From assembly GCA_947450745.1 (NCBI GenBank), contig CANFYD010000121.1, positions 1-9,243 of the forward strand: 9,243 bases of DNA, written 5' to 3'. The stretch's first letter is position 1. Each line of letters opens with the position of its first letter. Made by a program: the position numbers and the translations under genes. Below the pieces are notes generated by a model, which saw only the letters and a program-made list of their open reading frames with translations, did not search any database and was not told the DNA's origin. Source of the DNA: Burkholderiales bacterium (GTDB lineage Bacteria; Pseudomonadota; Gammaproteobacteria; Burkholderiales; Burkholderiaceae_C). This document shows positions 1 through 6,196 of the stretch, piece by piece.

Positions 1-574
1 CCAGCGTCTGCGCGCGCTGCATCGCGGTGAAGCGCTCGCCCAGTGTCATGAACAGCTGGCCGTCCGGCGCTTCGATGATGCGGCAGCCAAAATGACCCGA
101 GCCGGTCAGCTTGGGCTGTTGGCGGAAGATCACGCGGACCTCGCTCAAGCTTCGTTCGTCCTCGCTGAGTCGGGCCCGCGCCAGCGCCGTGCCCTTGGTC
201 TTGCCGCCGTCGCTGTCGGCCTCGGTAAAGCAGAAGTAAAGCGTGCGGTTACGGGCAAAGTCGCTGTCCAGCCGCACGTCCAGCAGGCCGCCTTGCCCGC
301 CAGCGGCGATGGCCGGCAGGCCGCTGAGGGCTGGGCCGGGCTTGCCGCCCAGCGCGGCGATGTGCAGGCGGCCCGGCCGCTCGCTGATCAGCAGCTTGCC
401 CGACGGCAGGAAGGCCATGGCCCAAGGTGATTCCAGCCCTTCGACGACAGTTTGCAAGGTCGGCGCTTGGCTGGGCTGTGCGGGGGGTTGCGCTTGCGTC
501 TGCGCTTGGCTGCTGGCAACGCCGCTCAACAGGGCGGCCGCCAATAACTTGAAAGTCTTCAGGTGCCGGCTCAT
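1..574 (-). CDS. PQQ-dependent sugar dehydrogenase (sorbosone/glucose dehydrogenase type), C-terminus cut by window edge
   Basis: The first 191 residues are visible; the rest lies beyond the left edge. By family these are periplasmic beta-propeller enzymes that oxidise sugars or aldoses using pyrroloquinoline quinone. The N-terminus has a positive start, a hydrophobic stretch (residues about 9-20) and a likely signal-peptidase cleavage after Ala24, followed by a Gln/Pro-rich linker (25-38). Family landmarks are ESPWAMAFLPSGKLLISERPG (49-69), GGQGGLLDV (92-100) and GHFGCR (160-165), where His161 sits at the place of the catalytic base of soluble glucose dehydrogenases, then DGQLFMTLGERF (171-182). 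Cys164 is where I would expect Gly or Ser, and GER replaces the usual GDR; both seem tolerable variants. The ATG at 574-572 overlaps the stop of the 62-residue upstream gene as ATGA, which supports this start and suggests translational coupling. The substrate cannot be told. Confidence 0.88.
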   Translation of the reverse strand, partial: MSRHLKTFKLLAAALLSGVASSQAQTQAQPPAQPSQAPTLQTVVEGLESPWAMAFLPSGKLLISERPGRLHIAALGGKPGPALSGLPAIAAGGQGGLLDVRLDSDFARNRTLYFCFTEADSDGGKTKGTALARARLSEDERSLSEVRVIFRQQPKLTGSGHFGCRIIEAPDGQLFMTLGERFTAMQRAQTL

Positions 575-759
575 GCAGCCGAGCCTTCGCCGACATCAAA
601 GCCCATCAGCACACAGGCCAGCTCCAGCTTGCGCCACAGATGCGGGGGCATTTCCATGATCTTTTCGGGCGTCTTGGCTTGTTGCGTCCAGGCGCGGATT
701 TCCGAGTGCTGATCCGGTGTCAGCAGATTCATCGAGAACATGACGTCCAGCGTTTGCAT
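571..759 (-). CDS. Small hypothetical protein, 62 aa, coupled to the sugar dehydrogenase
   Basis: I do not recognise a named family. The protein is soluble-looking, has no signal peptide or membrane segment, and is probably mostly helical, with the conspicuous stretch PPHLWRKLELACVLMGFD in its C-terminal half. Evidence that it is real: a good ribosome binding site (GGAGG at 774-770 on the minus strand, 10 bases before the ATG) and an ATGA overlap of its stop with the start of the sugar dehydrogenase gene, a typical sign of co-translation. It lies 166 bp downstream of the 185-residue gene, so it may have its own promoter in that gap. A function cannot be assigned; a cytoplasmic partner of a secreted enzyme would be odd, so the coupling may only reflect operon packing. 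Confidence 0.72.
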   Translation of the reverse strand: MQTLDVMFSMNLLTPDQHSEIRAWTQQAKTPEKIMEMPPHLWRKLELACVLMGFDVGEGSAA

Positions 760-841
760 GATGACAAATCCTCCGTGAGTGCGGGGCCGGCGGCCGCCTG
801 CGCTACGACTATCGCATGCTCACCGCCGGTCTGCCTTGCGC

Positions 842-856
842 TGCTGCAATGCAGCA
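842..856. promoter_or_regulatory. 15-bp perfect dyad, possible operator upstream of the 62-aa gene
   Basis: TGCTGCA-A-TGCAGCA is a palindrome with 7-bp arms around a single base, 83 bases before the start codon of the 62-residue gene. It lies in the 166-bp gap downstream of the 185-residue gene. TGC...GCA dyads of this look are seen upstream of phasin genes and are bound by PhaR-type regulators, but that link is only a resemblance. It could also form a small RNA hairpin. No convincing -35/-10 pair was found beside it. Confidence 0.3.
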
Positions 857-925
857 AATAACCTTTTTTGTGCGACCCGTTTGTGGCGTGCGCGACAACT
901 TTGGGGGGGGTGCTGCGCGGACTTC

Positions 926-1483
926 TCAGAGGCTGGCGCAGTTGGCGACGCCGTAGCGATCGACTTGCAAGCGCAAGGTCGAGCCGATCACCTGGGCCTG
1001 CCATTGCGGCAGCGCCAAGCGGCAGCTCCAGGTCTGCCCCGACGCGGCGTGCAGCTGGATTTCGTAAAACGCCCGGCGTTGGCCCAGTCGTTCGTCGCCG
1101 AGCTGGGCCGAGCGGGGTGAGTCTTGCGGACGTGCTTCGTTCAGCGCGGTGTCGGGCCAGCGCGGCGGTGTCGGTGCCCGGCCCTCCGCCTGCACCATCC
1201 GCAGGGCGCGCCACTGCGGCAGGGTGTAGCGGCAATGCTCGGCGGGTGTTGTTCTTTCACCTGTGCTGTCGGCGATCCAGCGGCGCTGGATGTTGCCGGC
1301 ACCGGCGGGCAGGGCGTCACACCAGCCGGAGTCCGCTTCGGCCAAGCGCTTTTCAATCTCGATCTCCAAGCGCCAGGACTTGCTCGCCACCTGCACCACG
1401 GTGCCGCGTGGGCCAAACAGCCAGCCAACCACGGCCAGCGCTGTCAGACCCAGCAGCAGCGCTGGCAGTGTGGGTTTTTTCAT
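926..1483 (-). CDS. Hypothetical membrane-anchored or exported protein, 185 aa
   Basis: Function unknown. Residues 1-4 (MKKP) are basic and residues about 5-23 form one hydrophobic segment with no clear cleavage site, so the protein is probably anchored with its body in the periplasm. Four cysteines (55, 84, 154, 182) could form two disulphides, which fits export. A short motif occurs twice, as CRYTLPQW (84-91) and CRLALPQW (154-161), suggesting an internal duplication. A basic, proline-rich middle (about 100-125) separates the halves. The gene starts 21 bases after the prfC stop on the same strand and is probably co-transcribed with it; no clear Shine-Dalgarno sequence precedes the ATG. The N-terminus and spacing support the gene; homologues would confirm it. 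Confidence 0.7.
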   Translation of the reverse strand: MKKPTLPALLLGLTALAVVGWLFGPRGTVVQVASKSWRLEIEIEKRLAEADSGWCDALPAGAGNIQRRWIADSTGERTTPAEHCRYTLPQWRALRMVQAEGRAPTPPRWPDTALNEARPQDSPRSAQLGDERLGQRRAFYEIQLHAASGQTWSCRLALPQWQAQVIGSTLRLQVDRYGVANCASL

Positions 1484-1504
1484 CAGGCCGAGTTGGCGGC
1501 CACT

Positions 1505-3154
1505 TCAACCATCCAAGCGCTTCTGAAACACCAAGCCGGCGTGCTCGCGCAGCGCGTGGAATTTGATCTTGGGCCAGTTGGCTTCGATGGCGCGCAGCTC
1601 GGGCGCGTATTCCACCAGCACCGTCGGCGCATCGACCGCGTCGTAAGCCATGCGGTGATCGTTCGCATCGATAAAGCGCTTCAGCTCATTCGCGTCATCG
1701 CAAGTGACCCAGCGCGCCACCTGGAAACGGCTCGGCATGATGCGGGCCTTGACGCCGTATTCATGTTCCAGCCGGTGCGCCACCACTTCGAATTGCAACT
1801 GCCCGACGGCGCCGAGCAGCAGCACCGAGCCGGCAATCGGGCGGAACACCTGGATCGCGCCTTCCTCGCCGAGCTGGGTCAGGCCGGCCTTCAACTGCTT
1901 GGTACGCAGCGGGTCGGCCACTTCGACCGCGCGGAACATTTCTGGTGCAAAAAACGGCAGGCCAGTGAATTGCAGCGCCTCGCCTTCGGTGATGGTGTCG
2001 CCCAGTTGCAGCACGCCGTGGTTGGGGATACCGATGATGTCGCCGGCAAAGGCTTCATCCAGCAGCTCGCGGCGCTGGCTCAAGAAGGACACCACGGTGT
2101 TCGGGCGTAACTCCTTACCCGAGCGCACCACTTTCAAACGCATGCCGCGCTCGAAATGCCCGCTGACCACGCGCAAAAAGGCGATGCGGTCACGGTGTGA
2201 CGGGTCCATATTGGCTTGGATCTTGAAGACCACACCGGTGAACTTGGGCTCGGCCGGCTTGACCACGCGCTGCATGGCGGCGCGCTCTGCCGGGGCCGGG
2301 GCCAGCTCGACCAGCGCGTCCAGAATCTCCTGCACGCCGAAGTTGTTGACAGCCGAGCCGAAGAACATCGGCGTCAACTTGCCGCTGAGGAAATCGTCCA
2401 GATTGAACTCGGCCGCCGCGTCGCGCACCAGCTCGATCTCGCCTTCGGCCTGCGCGTACTCCATGCCGAAGCGTTCGGCATAAGCCGGGTTGTCCAAGCC
2501 ATGCAGGATCTCGTCGTCACCACCGGCCTTGCCTTCGCCGGGGCTGAAGACGCGCATTTGTTCCTGGCGCAGGTCCATCACGCCGTGGAAATGCTTGCCC
2601 ATGCCGATCGGCCAAGTGAAGGGCACGACCGTCATGCCGAGTTCACGTTCGATCTCGTCCATCAGCGTCAGCGGGTCCTGCACCTCGCGGTCCATCTTGT
2701 TGACGAAGGTCAGGATCGGCGTGTTGCGGGCCCGGCAGACCTGCAGCAGGCGGCGGGTCTGCGGCTCCACCCCGTTGGCCGCGTCGATCACCATCAGCGC
2801 GGCGTCCACGGCGGTCAGCACGCGATAAGTGTCTTCCGAAAAGTCCTGGTGGCCGGGGGTGTCGAGCAGGTTGATCACGCAGTCGCGGTATTCCATCTGC
2901 ATCACCGACGAGGCGACCGAAATGCCGCGCTGCTTCTCGATTTCCATCCAGTCCGACGTGGCGTGGCGAGTCGCTTTGCGCGCTTTCACCGAGCCGGCGA
3001 TCTGGATCGCACCCGAGAACAGCAAGAGCTTTTCGGTCAGCGTGGTCTTGCCGGCGTCCGGGTGAGAAATGATCGCAAAGGTACGGCGGCGCTTGACTTC
3101 GCCCTCGATCAGGGATGGGGTGTGGCTGGGCAGATCGGAGGCAGGGGCGGTCAT
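1505..3154 (-). CDS. prfC: Peptide chain release factor 3 (RF3)
   Basis: A translational GTPase that removes RF1/RF2 from the ribosome after peptide release. It is 549 residues, against about 529 in E. coli. GTP-binding motifs are in order: G1 SHPDAGKTT (30-38), G2 within QRGISV (75-80), G3 DTPG (98-101) and G4 NKMD (152-155). Near 310-325 comes the conserved FTGVVFKIQANMDPSHRDR, then the domain II barrel and the RF3-specific C-terminal domain ending near QVARWVTC. HPDAGKTTLTEK together with IQANMDP separates RF3 from EF-G and LepA. The ATG at 3154 gives an N-terminal extension of a few residues over the E. coli protein; no strong Shine-Dalgarno sequence is visible before it. A MITE-like segment begins 64 bp upstream, so the native promoter must be in that short gap, inside the element or beyond it. 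The 185-residue gene follows after 21 bases. Confidence 0.97.
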   Translation of the reverse strand: MTAPASDLPSHTPSLIEGEVKRRRTFAIISHPDAGKTTLTEKLLLFSGAIQIAGSVKARKATRHATSDWMEIEKQRGISVASSVMQMEYRDCVINLLDTPGHQDFSEDTYRVLTAVDAALMVIDAANGVEPQTRRLLQVCRARNTPILTFVNKMDREVQDPLTLMDEIERELGMTVVPFTWPIGMGKHFHGVMDLRQEQMRVFSPGEGKAGGDDEILHGLDNPAYAERFGMEYAQAEGEIELVRDAAAEFNLDDFLSGKLTPMFFGSAVNNFGVQEILDALVELAPAPAERAAMQRVVKPAEPKFTGVVFKIQANMDPSHRDRIAFLRVVSGHFERGMRLKVVRSGKELRPNTVVSFLSQRRELLDEAFAGDIIGIPNHGVLQLGDTITEGEALQFTGLPFFAPEMFRAVEVADPLRTKQLKAGLTQLGEEGAIQVFRPIAGSVLLLGAVGQLQFEVVAHRLEHEYGVKARIMPSRFQVARWVTCDDANELKRFIDANDHRMAYDAVDAPTVLVEYAPELRAIEANWPKIKFHALREHAGLVFQKRLDG

Positions 3155-3218
3155 GGCGATGTGGGTGGGCGTTCAGGCTGGGGCCCACACGCAGTTGTTC
3201 TGAGGTAAGCCCGTGATT

Positions 3219-3456
3219 ATCCTAGATCCGGCAGTGGGACGCGGCCGAGTGGGCTGCGATGCGGTGCGATGGCAAGGCGGGCCGACGCAGTGGCCTCTTG
3301 CCCACCAGGAGAAGTAGCGCAGCCAGCGTGCCGTAGCGCGGCTCAATCGGCTGTGTAGCGTTCTCACTCAATGGGTGATGGCGGACGGGCAGCGAAATCT
3401 CAACAGACATGCAAGCTACATGGCGGGGGGCAGCGGTCAACTGCCGGATCTAGGAT
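3219..3456. mobile_element. MITE-like element, 238 bp, with 17-bp perfect terminal inverted repeats
   Basis: The left end reads ATCCTAGATCCGGCAGT (3219-3235) and the right end is its exact reverse complement (3440-3456). The 204 bp between holds no credible gene, so any transposition would need a transposase supplied elsewhere. GATTA occurs at both borders (3215-3219 and 3454-3458) and overlaps the ends, compatible with a 3-5 bp target duplication such as TTA, but the exact border cannot be fixed because the duplication and the inverted repeat share bases. The element fills most of the 386-bp gap between the divergent prfC and VOC genes. I do not recognise the terminal repeat as belonging to a named IS family. 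The alternative is a non-mobile long-range inverted repeat; copies elsewhere in the genome would decide. Confidence 0.45.
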
Positions 3457-3471
3457 TACTGCAGCAGCACT

Positions 3472-3500
3472 TTGCCGCGTGCGGTCGGTGGGAAGATACT
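3472..3500 (+). promoter_or_regulatory. Candidate sigma-70 promoter of the VOC gene
   Basis: TTGCCG (3472-3477) and GATACT (3495-3500) are 17 bp apart, each matching four of six consensus bases. A transcript would start near 3507, about 34 bases before the chosen ATG. The promoter lies just outside the right end of the MITE-like element. Confidence 0.35.
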
Positions 3501-3540
3501 GGCACCTGTCGCCGCCCTATCGGCATTTGAAAGTGTTCCC

Positions 3541-3966
3541 ATGCAGGTTCAAGCTCTTTTCCACCTGGCGTTTCCGGTCCGTGATCTGGCCGAGGCGCGG
3601 GCCTTTTACGGCGACTTGCTCGCTTGTCCCGAGGGGCGCAGTTCACCGCACTGGATCGACTTCAATTTTTTCGGCCACCAGTTGGTGGCTCACTTGTCGC
3701 CCGAGGAATGCCTGCTTCAGACCGGCAATAGCGAGGTCGACGGCAAGGCGGTGCCGGTCCGGCATTTCGGCGCCGTTTTGCGCATGGACGATTGGGAGCA
3801 GTTGGCGGCTCGGCTGAGTGCAGCAGGCACGCAGTTCCTGATCGAACCGCAATTGCGTTTCAAAGGTTTGGCGGGCGAGCAGGCGACGATGTTTTTTCTC
3901 GACCCGTCCGGCAACGCGCTGGAGTTCAAGGCCTTTGGTGATTTGAGCCAGATCTTTGCCAAATAG
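3541..3966 (+). CDS. VOC-family protein (glyoxalase / extradiol dioxygenase fold), 141 aa
   Basis: A small metal-dependent enzyme of the vicinal oxygen chelate superfamily; the substrate is unknown. It has two beta-alpha-beta-beta-beta modules. The first begins LFHLAFPVRDLAEARAFYGDLL (6-27). The second begins near RHFGAVL (74-80) and ends FFLDPSGNALEFKAF (118-132), the classic VOC ending. Probable metal ligands are His8, a histidine at 46, 51 or 75, and Glu128. The ATG at 3541 is chosen because the family usually begins a few residues before the first FHLAFPV-like strand and because 141 residues is a normal length. A longer reading from an upstream TTG would add 23 non-conserved residues and run through the candidate promoter. 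The ribosome site (TGAAAG, 3528-3533) is weak. The gene is monocistronic, ending at the terminator at 4003-4031. Confidence 0.9.
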   Translation: MQVQALFHLAFPVRDLAEARAFYGDLLACPEGRSSPHWIDFNFFGHQLVAHLSPEECLLQTGNSEVDGKAVPVRHFGAVLRMDDWEQLAARLSAAGTQFLIEPQLRFKGLAGEQATMFFLDPSGNALEFKAFGDLSQIFAK

Positions 3967-4002
3967 GCGGGCCAGGTTCGCAGGCGCAGCACGGCAAGCC
4001 AT

Positions 4003-4031
4003 AAAAAAAGCGACCCGAGGGCCGCTTTTTT
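4003..4031. terminator. Bidirectional intrinsic terminator between the VOC gene and amtB
   Basis: Seven A residues (4003-4009) precede a stem of GCG-A-CC with GG-C-CGC (4010-4025, one A/C mismatch, loop CGAG), followed by six T residues (4026-4031). The A tract mirrors the T tract, so the hairpin can end transcripts from both sides. It is 36 bases past the VOC stop and 48 bases past the amtB stop, as expected between convergent genes. Confidence 0.85.
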
Positions 4032-4079
4032 GCTTGCTTGAGCAGCGGCCGCTGATGCGACCGACTGTCCGTCAAGGGC

Positions 4080-5609
4080 TTACTTGTGATAAGCCGTTTC
4101 GCCGTGGAAGCTGATGTCCAGCCCTTCACGTTCTTCTTCTTCCGTCACCCGCAGGCCGATCACCAGATCGACGATCTTGAAGGCGATGACCGACACCACG
4201 GCAGACCAGATGATGGTCACACCGACAGCCTTGGCCTGAGTCCAGACTTGGCCGGCGATCGTGTACGCATCGGGTGTCACCATCGCAACCGTGGTCCAGT
4301 CAGCCACCAGGCTGGGGCCGCCCAAGGACGGTGAATTGAACACACCGGTCAGCAGCGCGCCGACGATACCGCCCACGCCGTGCACACCGAACACATCCAA
4401 CGAGTCGTCAGCGCCGAGCAGCTTCTTCAGACCGGAGACGCCCCACAGGCAGGCAAAGCCGCCCACTGCACCGATGATCAAGGCACCACCGACACCGACG
4501 TTGCCGGCTGCCGGCGTGATCGCCACCAAACCCGCCACAGCACCCGAAGCGGCACCCAACATCGAAGCCTTGCCCTTCAGCAGCGCTTCACCGACCGACC
4601 AGGCCAGCACGGCAGCAGCCGTGGCGACGAGGGTGTTGATGAAGGCCAGTGCGGCGAAGCCATTGGCTTCCAGTGCGGAACCGGCGTTGAAGCCGAACCA
4701 ACCAACCCACAGCAGCGAAGCACCGACCATCGTCAGCGTCAAGCTGTGCGGTGTGAAGGCTTCCTTGCCGTAGCCGACGCGCTTGCCGACCATGTAGGCA
4801 CCGACCAAGCCGGCCACTGCCGCGTTGATGTGCACCACGGTGCCGCCGGCAAAGTCCAGCGCGCCCCATTGCCACAGCAGACCGGCCTTGCTGTTCATTT
4901 CATCGACGACTCCAGCGGCCGTGTAGGCGTCCGGGCCCATCCAGAACCAGACCATGTGGGCAACCGGCAAGTAGCTGAAAGTGAACCACAGGGCCAGGAA
5001 CATCAGCGCGGCGGAGAACTTGATGCGCTCGGCGAAGGCGCCAATGATCAAGCAAGCGGTGATACCGGCAAACGTGGCCTGGAAGGCAGCGAAGACGATT
5101 TCAGGAATCACGACGCCCTTGCTGAAGGTGGCCGCGTTCGCGAAGGTGCCGGCGACGTTGTCCCAGATGCCCTTCATGAACAGACGATCGGTGCCGCCGA
5201 TGAAGGCATTGCCTTCGGTGAAGGCCAGGCTGTAGCCGTACAGCACCCACAGCACGACGATCATCGAGAACGTGACCATCACTTGCATCAGCACCGACAG
5301 CATGTTCTTGCTGCGCACCAAGCCGCCGTAGAAGAGGGCCAAGCCGGGCACCACCATCATGATGACCAGCAGGGTGGAGACCATCATCCAGGTCGTGTCC
5401 CCCTTGTTCGGTACCAGCGCCGGGGCGGCAGCCGCCGAAGCAGCATCCGCCGGTGCGGCGACTGCCGCAAGCGCAGGCGCTTCAGTGACTGCTGCGGGTG
5501 TCGTGGCGACAGCAGCGGTGGCAGCAGGTGCCGAAGCGGCGTCCTGTGCCCAAGCGGCGGGGGTTAGCACTGCGGCCGTCAGGGCCAGACAGGCGAGGAA
5601 TTTTTTCAT
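4080..5609 (-). CDS. amtB: Ammonium transporter AmtB with signal peptide and Ala-rich N-terminal linker
   Basis: A trimeric inner-membrane channel for ammonium/ammonia, gated by GlnK. It is 509 residues, against 428 in E. coli. Residues 1-22 are a cleavable signal peptide (AWA-QD). Residues 24-67 are a low-complexity Ala/Pro/Thr/Val linker that would lie in the periplasm. The Amt core begins at DTTWMMVSTLLV (71-82) and has about eleven membrane helices. The pore twin histidines are His218 (LPVAHMVW) and His410 (FGVHGVGG). The Amt signature DFAGGTVVHINAAVAGLVGA spans 252-271, and FQATFA (176-181) is at the periplasmic phenylalanine gate. The cytoplasmic tail GLRVTEEEEREGLDISFHGE, needed for PII control, is intact. 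The start at 5609 is favoured over an upstream ATG at 5708 because it has a good Shine-Dalgarno sequence and the signal peptide; the longer form would be translated from the repeat DNA. It is the last gene of the porin-glnK-amtB operon. Confidence 0.97.
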   Translation of the reverse strand: MKKFLACLALTAAVLTPAAWAQDAASAPAATAAVATTPAAVTEAPALAAVAAPADAASAAAAPALVPNKGDTTWMMVSTLLVIMMVVPGLALFYGGLVRSKNMLSVLMQVMVTFSMIVVLWVLYGYSLAFTEGNAFIGGTDRLFMKGIWDNVAGTFANAATFSKGVVIPEIVFAAFQATFAGITACLIIGAFAERIKFSAALMFLALWFTFSYLPVAHMVWFWMGPDAYTAAGVVDEMNSKAGLLWQWGALDFAGGTVVHINAAVAGLVGAYMVGKRVGYGKEAFTPHSLTLTMVGASLLWVGWFGFNAGSALEANGFAALAFINTLVATAAAVLAWSVGEALLKGKASMLGAASGAVAGLVAITPAAGNVGVGGALIIGAVGGFACLWGVSGLKKLLGADDSLDVFGVHGVGGIVGALLTGVFNSPSLGGPSLVADWTTVAMVTPDAYTIAGQVWTQAKAVGVTIIWSAVVSVIAFKIVDLVIGLRVTEEEEREGLDISFHGETAYHK

Positions 5610-5616
5610 TGATTGA

Positions 5617-5620
5617 CTCC
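5617..5620 (-). promoter_or_regulatory. Ribosome binding site fixing the amtB start
   Basis: GGAG on the minus strand lies 7 bases before the ATG at 5609-5607. It is the only good Shine-Dalgarno sequence near a candidate amtB start, and it rules against the ATG at 5708. Confidence 0.8.
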
Positions 5621-5661
5621 AGCAGGGGATTTTGTCGAGGTTCGAAGAAGCGACTTGATCA

Positions 5662-5843
5662 GTTGGTAACAGAGCTACTCGCTTGCGCTCGGGCGGTCTG
5701 TCACACAAGGCTAAAGAGTGTTGGTGACAGAGCTACTCGCATTTGCTCGGACGGTCTGTCACGCAAAGCCGAAAGACTTTTAAAGTGTTGGTGACAGAGC
5801 TACTCGCATTCGCTCGATCGATCTGTCACACAAGACTAAAGAG
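5662..5843 (-). repeat. Three tandem hairpin-bearing units between glnK and amtB
   Basis: Units start at 5662, 5720 and 5787 (plus coordinates), giving periods of 58 and 67 bp. Each begins GTTGGT and contains an exactly 39-bp dyad, GTGACAGA...TCTGTCAC, at 5666-5704, 5724-5762 and 5791-5829. The arms are 8 bp and the 23-nt loops are similar. The middle unit has about 9 extra bases after its dyad. The unit next to glnK overlaps the glnK stop codon (5836-5838), and the flanking block CTAAAGAG recurs at 5711-5718. The three hairpins would form in the mRNA between glnK and amtB. No T-run follows any stem, so these are not canonical terminators; possible roles are mRNA stabilisation, pausing or tuning of amtB. 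The units are contiguous, with no unique spacers. Confidence 0.9.
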
Positions 5844-6174
5844 CATCCTTTCCCGTTTCACCTGTGCGAATGCGCACCACTTGGTCGAGCGAGGAGACGA
5901 AGATCTTGCCGTCGCCGATCTTGCCGGTGCGGGCTGCCGTCTCGATGGCTTCGATGACCTGTTCGACCACGGCATCATCAACCGCTGCTTCGATCTTCAC
6001 TTTGGGCAAAAAGTCCACCACATACTCGGCACCACGATACAGCTCGGTGTGGCCTTTTTGGCGGCCAAAGCCCTTGACTTCGGTGACGGTCAAACCTTGT
6101 ACGCCGATGGCGCTCAGCGCTTCCCGCACTTCGTCAAGCTTGAACGGCTTGATGATGGCTGTGATCAATTTCAT
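5836..6174 (-). CDS. glnK: Nitrogen regulatory protein PII (GlnK)
   Basis: A 112-residue trimeric PII signal protein, the normal length. It senses ATP/ADP and 2-oxoglutarate, is uridylylated by GlnD under nitrogen shortage, and blocks AmtB when unmodified. The start MKLITAIIKPFKLDEVREAL is typical. The T-loop carries the uridylylation site Tyr51 in YRGAEYVVDF (46-55), and the B-loop TGKIGDGKIFV (83-93) binds nucleotide. The C-terminal RIRTGE is conserved. The start has a strong GAGGAG (6187-6182) 7 bases upstream. The gene lies 22 bases after the porin stop and upstream of amtB, the near-universal glnK-amtB pairing; this context is why I call it GlnK rather than GlnB, since sequence alone separates the two poorly. 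Its stop codon lies inside the first of the tandem hairpin units. Confidence 0.96.
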   Translation of the reverse strand: MKLITAIIKPFKLDEVREALSAIGVQGLTVTEVKGFGRQKGHTELYRGAEYVVDFLPKVKIEAAVDDAVVEQVIEAIETAARTGKIGDGKIFVSSLDQVVRIRTGETGKDAL

Positions 6175-6196
6175 GACTTATCTCCTCGAATGGGGT

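Noticed and set aside
243..659. Plus-strand and alternative minus-strand open frames over the dehydrogenase start
   Set aside because: They conflict with the dehydrogenase frame, which has signal peptide and family motifs, and they show no recognisable features.
903..910. Run of eight G residues, possible phase-variable tract
   Set aside because: It lies in a non-coding gap with no clear promoter spacing to alter, so phase variation has no visible target.
1124..3208. Two long plus-strand open frames (328 and 330 codons) opposite prfC
   Set aside because: prfC is certain on the other strand; these His/Arg/Gln-rich frames are the usual antisense shadows of GC-rich codon use.
4380..5567. 395-codon plus-strand open frame opposite amtB
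   Set aside because: Low-complexity His/Gly/Gln-rich antisense shadow of a certain amtB gene, with no start signals.
5610..5708. Longer amtB form starting at 5708
   Set aside because: The extra 33 residues are translated from repeat DNA, have no Shine-Dalgarno sequence, and would put non-hydrophobic sequence before a perfect signal peptide.
5662..5843. Short CRISPR-like array
   Set aside because: Only three units, the conserved part covers nearly the whole period, there are no unique equal-length spacers, and no cas genes are nearby.
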